From: Bacteroidales bacterium
GTDB taxonomy: Bacteria; Bacteroidota; Bacteroidia; Bacteroidales; VadinHA17
Assembly (NCBI GenBank): GCA_017882245.1
Contig: JADGPV010000191.1
Span: 1-8,250 of the forward strand
Length of the DNA stretch: 8,250 nucleotides
Reading direction: 5' to 3'
Positions 6,351 through 8,250 of the stretch are shown here, piece after piece (position 1 is the stretch's first letter; every line of letters begins with the position of its first letter). The position numbers and the translations under genes are program-made. Below the pieces are notes generated by a model that had not been told where the DNA came from, did not search any database, and worked only from the letters and a program-made list of their open reading frames with translations.

Positions 6351-7358
6351 ATGAAAGCATTAAAATGGATCCTCCTGGTGATCCTCGTGTTGCTGGTACT
6401 TATTGTCGGTATAGGTTATATGATGCCAAAGGAGGTTACGGTAACAACTTCGGAAGAGATAAACGTTCCTCCCGCCAAGGTCTTTCATTTTATTGCGGGC
6501 TTTGTCGACCGCACAGCATGGGACCCGTGGATAAAGGACGATACTGCTGCGAAGTGTACTTTCGACATCAAAGCCGGATATGTTGGCTCAAAGTACAGCT
6601 GGGAAGGACCTAAGGTCGGTAAGGGGATGATGGTAGTCGATTCTGTCGTACCCGGATCGTATCTTCTCAACAGTGTGTCATTTACTAAGGGTACACCTAT
6701 TCCTGAGGAATGGACCTTCACTCCCGCTGAAAAAGGAACAAACCTCACATGGACCATCAATATGTCCTCAGGTTCACCCGTCGGGCGTCTTATGAACTCA
6801 ATGTTAAAGGGCATGATACAGAGGACCATCGACAGCGGCAAAGTCGACCTGAAGAACTACCTGGAGACGCATGAGGTAAAAATGAGCAAACTGTCTGAGA
6901 TAGGCCTTGAAGAGTTTCCGGCAGTCGAAGCTCTGACTTACTCTGGTGTTGTCACCATGGAAGAGATGCCACGTTTGTTTGGAGAAAGCATCGGTAAGGT
7001 GATGGCAGCCGTTCAGGCACAGAAGATTCAGCCACAGGGAACGGTGTTTACTTTTTACTCAGATTATGATGCTGCTACCGGGAAAATGAAAATTACTGCC
7101 GGCATACCGGTCTCTTCCGGAGGGAAGACAACTGGAGATGTTGTTGCGGTTAAATACAAGGCCTTCAATGCCCTGAAAGGGTTGCATTCCGGTCCTTATG
7201 AAGAATTGATGGGATCATATGAGGCATTGGGGAAATATGCAAAAGAGAATAATATTGAGCTGACCCATGAAGCCGGGGAATTCTACCTGAATGATCCGGG
7301 AGAAATAAAGGATCCGACGCTGCTGCAGACATTGATTGCATTGCCGGTAAAGAAATGA
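6351..7358 (+). CDS. membrane-anchored SRPBCC + GyrI-like small-molecule-binding domain protein
   Basis: The 335-residue protein has a single hydrophobic N-terminal helix (about residues 5-24, Leu/Ile/Val-rich after Lys2 and Lys5), which is a membrane anchor or uncleaved signal. No lipobox cysteine is present. Residues about 30-175 fit an SRPBCC/polyketide-cyclase-like fold: a first strand with Val-Pro-Pro-Ala-Lys-Val-Phe (39-45), the family's WDPW motif (57-60), and a C-terminal amphipathic helix around 145-172. Residues about 185-335 fit a GyrI-like/AraC effector-binding domain: GLHSGPYEEL (277-286), a helix with YEALGKYAKEN (290-300) and the typical end FYLNDPGE (311-318) before a last strand. 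Such two-domain proteins are seen in Bacteroidetes, but their ligand and role are not known to me; binding of a small hydrophobic or cationic molecule at the membrane is inference. The ATG at 6351 is preferred over an in-frame TTG at 6318 because the hydrophobic helix then starts at once. The gene stands alone between two hairpin-repeat clusters. Confidence 0.85.
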   Translation: MKALKWILLVILVLLVLIVGIGYMMPKEVTVTTSEEINVPPAKVFHFIAGFVDRTAWDPWIKDDTAAKCTFDIKAGYVGSKYSWEGPKVGKGMMVVDSVVPGSYLLNSVSFTKGTPIPEEWTFTPAEKGTNLTWTINMSSGSPVGRLMNSMLKGMIQRTIDSGKVDLKNYLETHEVKMSKLSEIGLEEFPAVEALTYSGVVTMEEMPRLFGESIGKVMAAVQAQKIQPQGTVFTFYSDYDAATGKMKITAGIPVSSGGKTTGDVVAVKYKAFNALKGLHSGPYEELMGSYEALGKYAKENNIELTHEAGEFYLNDPGEIKDPTLLQTLIALPVKK

Positions 7359-7364
7359 TTATTC

Positions 7365-7381
7365 GATGGTCTACGACCATC
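7365..7381 (+). repeat. hairpin repeat element 5 (forward core, flank degenerate)
   Basis: The perfect GATGGTC-TAC-GACCATC core begins 7 bases after the SRPBCC/GyrI stop codon. The preceding 9 bases, TGATTATTC, overlap that stop and match the family flank poorly, so only the 17-base core is called. Confidence 0.85.
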
Positions 7382-7392
7382 TCCATTTTTTT
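7365..7392 (+). terminator. possible intrinsic terminator of the SRPBCC/GyrI gene
   Basis: The 7-base-pair hairpin of element 5, with a 3-base loop, is followed after four bases by seven T residues (7386-7392). Hairpin plus T-run just after the stop fits Rho-independent termination. The modest G/C content of the stem and the 4-base gap make it a weak-to-moderate candidate. Confidence 0.5.
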
Positions 7393-7408
7393 ATTACCTC
7401 ATATGCTA

Positions 7409-7434
7409 CAATAATTTGATGGTCTACGACCATC
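7409..7434 (+). repeat. hairpin repeat element 6 (forward)
   Basis: Flank CAATAATTT (7409-7417) precedes the perfect GATGGTC-TAC-GACCATC hairpin (7418-7434). Its centre is exactly 53 bases from element 5. ATTATTG at 7438-7444 is the reverse complement of CAATAAT at 7409-7415, so this copy can form a second outer stem of 7 pairs around the inner hairpin. Confidence 0.88.
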
Positions 7435-7473
7435 CGGATTATTGCATTTATGTCAATGCTCCATGCTAGCACT

Positions 7474-7501
7474 AATGCCTATTGCCCATTGCCTACTGCC
7501 T
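7474..7501 (+). repeat. 7-base tandem repeat, four copies of ATTGCCT
   Basis: Four contiguous heptamers read AATGCCT, ATTGCCC, ATTGCCT and ACTGCCT. Just upstream, ATGCTCC and ATGCTAG (7456-7469) form a related pair of heptamers. The array lies 37 bases before the HAD gene start and overlaps a possible -33 box. Confidence 0.75.
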
Positions 7502-7518
7502 GAATAATATTACATTTG
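7489..7518 (+). promoter_or_regulatory. candidate Bacteroidetes promoter for the HAD-mnmD pair
   Basis: TACATTTG (7511-7518) is an exact match to TAnnTTTG. TTG at 7489-7491 lies 19 bases upstream, fitting the Bacteroidetes -33/-7 arrangement. Transcription would begin near 7525, shortly before the ATG at 7538. The -33 TTG is inside the third unit of the heptamer array. Confidence 0.45.
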
Positions 7519-7537
7519 CCCGGCAAATTCTCATTAG

Positions 7538-8140
7538 ATGAATTTTGACATCACCCCCGGCGTAAAAGGATTGATCTTTGACCTTGACGGCACACTTGCC
7601 GACACCATGCCATACCACTATAAGGCATGGCAGAAAGCCTGCAGCAGATTCGGTATCAGCATGGACACTGCCTTCCTCCAGGAACATACCGGAGCACCCG
7701 GCTGGCAGATTGCTGAGGATATTATTGAGCACAGCGGCATGAAGGGAATTATCTCACCGGATGAGCTGATGAAAGTCAAGCTTGACGAATTCTTTACGAT
7801 GCAGCATAACGTGACGCCCATTGAACCTGTCACAGCACTTGTTCAGAAATATTATGGCAAGCTCCCGATGGCTATAGGCACAGGAGGTCACCGCGAAGCA
7901 GTGGAGAAGACGCTCGAGATAATAGGCCTGCGTAAATACTTCGACATCATAGTCACTGCCAACGATGTGACAAAACATAAACCGCATCCCGAAACATTCC
8001 TTAAATGTGCCGGGCTGATGAACGTCGCACCTTCATTCTGCGAGGTGTTCGAAGACGGCGACCTGGGTATTGAGGCTGCCAGAAGAGCAGGTATGATTGC
8101 CACCGATGTCCGGAGCTGGTACCATTCAGACTGGCGATGA
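7538..8140 (+). CDS. HAD-superfamily sugar phosphatase, YqaB / beta-phosphoglucomutase-like
   Basis: The 200-residue cytoplasmic protein has all four HAD motifs: FDLDGTLAD with nucleophile Asp15 and acid/base Asp17, AIGTGG with Thr115, HKPHP with Lys148, and VFEDGDLGIEAA with Glu172 and Asp173. The cap is a small helical insert between motifs I and II, about residues 22-90, as in subfamily I. From memory, the sequence resembles E. coli YqaB closely along its length (KAW after motif I, IAEDIIE in the cap, PMAIGTG, LGLRxYFD-like LRKYFD, GIEAARRAGM). YqaB removes phosphate from fructose 1-phosphate and, more slowly, 6-phosphogluconate. A phosphatase is therefore likelier than a mutase, though beta-phosphoglucomutases share these motifs and the substrate is unproven. 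Its stop overlaps the next start codon (ATGA at 8137-8140), which suggests translational coupling. Confidence 0.88.
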   Translation: MNFDITPGVKGLIFDLDGTLADTMPYHYKAWQKACSRFGISMDTAFLQEHTGAPGWQIAEDIIEHSGMKGIISPDELMKVKLDEFFTMQHNVTPIEPVTALVQKYYGKLPMAIGTGGHREAVEKTLEIIGLRKYFDIIVTANDVTKHKPHPETFLKCAGLMNVAPSFCEVFEDGDLGIEAARRAGMIATDVRSWYHSDWR

Positions 8141-8250
8141 AGTCGAAAGTCCGGGAATCCAGGGAATTGAGGGTTACCAGTGACGGTTCACATACATTGT
8201 ACGTGCCTTCTCTTGACGATCATTATCATTCTCATTACGGGGCAATAACA
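8137..8250 (+). CDS. mnmD: N-terminus of probable tRNA (mnm5s2U34)-methyltransferase MnmD (partial, runs off window)
   Basis: An open frame from the ATG at 8137 continues through the window edge and encodes 38 residues. After a short basic leader, the block TSDGSHTLYVPSLDDHYHSH followed by YGAI matches the opening of stand-alone MnmD proteins of Bacteroidetes and of the MnmC methyltransferase domain, in which a Thr-x-Asp-Gly-Ser strand precedes a Tyr-His-Ser motif and Gly-Ala. MnmD methylates nm5U to mnm5U at the wobble position of certain tRNAs, with S-adenosylmethionine. The SAM-binding part would lie beyond the window, so the call rests on the N-terminal signature alone. It overlaps the phosphatase gene by four bases. 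Confidence 0.75.
   Translation, partial: MKSKVRESRELRVTSDGSHTLYVPSLDDHYHSHYGAIT

Noticed and set aside
7493..7732. Minus-strand 79-codon open frame opposite the HAD gene start
   Set aside because: It covers the promoter region and HAD motif I in antisense and has no recognisable protein features.

Overview
The window looks like chromosomal DNA from a member of the Bacteroidetes, probably order Bacteroidales. Three things suggest this. The proteins resemble Bacteroidetes types (a transketolase with a Bacteroidetes-style thiamine-binding motif, a full-length PdxB and a free-standing MnmD-like protein). Start codons follow A-rich leaders without Shine-Dalgarno sequences. Sequences matching the Bacteroidetes -7 promoter element TAnnTTTG lie before several genes. 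All genes are on the + strand.

Region 1 (1-6071) is a tight run of metabolic genes. It holds the 3' end of an unrecognised gene, a LarA-family nickel-pincer racemase/epimerase, 4-phosphoerythronate dehydrogenase (pdxB), decarboxylating 6-phosphogluconate dehydrogenase (gnd) and transketolase (tkt). The gaps are 13, 4, 21 and 59 bases. The catalytic residues of all four complete enzymes can be located; in PdxB, Gnd and the C-terminal half of Tkt they fall at the residue numbers I recall for the E. coli enzymes. The set joins the oxidative and non-oxidative pentose phosphate pathway to vitamin B6 synthesis: transketolase can yield erythrose 4-phosphate, whose oxidised form, 4-phosphoerythronate, is the PdxB substrate. 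A LarA-type enzyme beside these sugar-acid enzymes suggests a sugar-acid epimerase rather than a lactate racemase, but that is inference.

Region 2 (6072-7537) is one gene, a membrane-anchored SRPBCC plus GyrI-like protein, between two AT-rich spacers. The spacers carry six copies of a small hairpin repeat. Its 17-base core is GATnnTC-TAC-GAnnATC, and the two variable bases change in step on both arms. Five copies have a 9-base one-sided flank close to CAATAATTT. Neighbouring copies within each spacer are 51-55 bases apart, centre to centre, and the upstream cluster is arranged as two forward and two reversed copies. This REP/BIME-like family is the most unusual content of the window.

Region 3 (7538-8250) holds a YqaB-like HAD sugar phosphatase and, overlapping it by ATGA, the start of a probable MnmD tRNA-modification methyltransferase cut by the window edge. 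A four-copy 7-base tandem repeat and a good Bacteroidetes promoter match lie just upstream. I saw no rRNA, tRNA, CRISPR array, transposase or phage gene.
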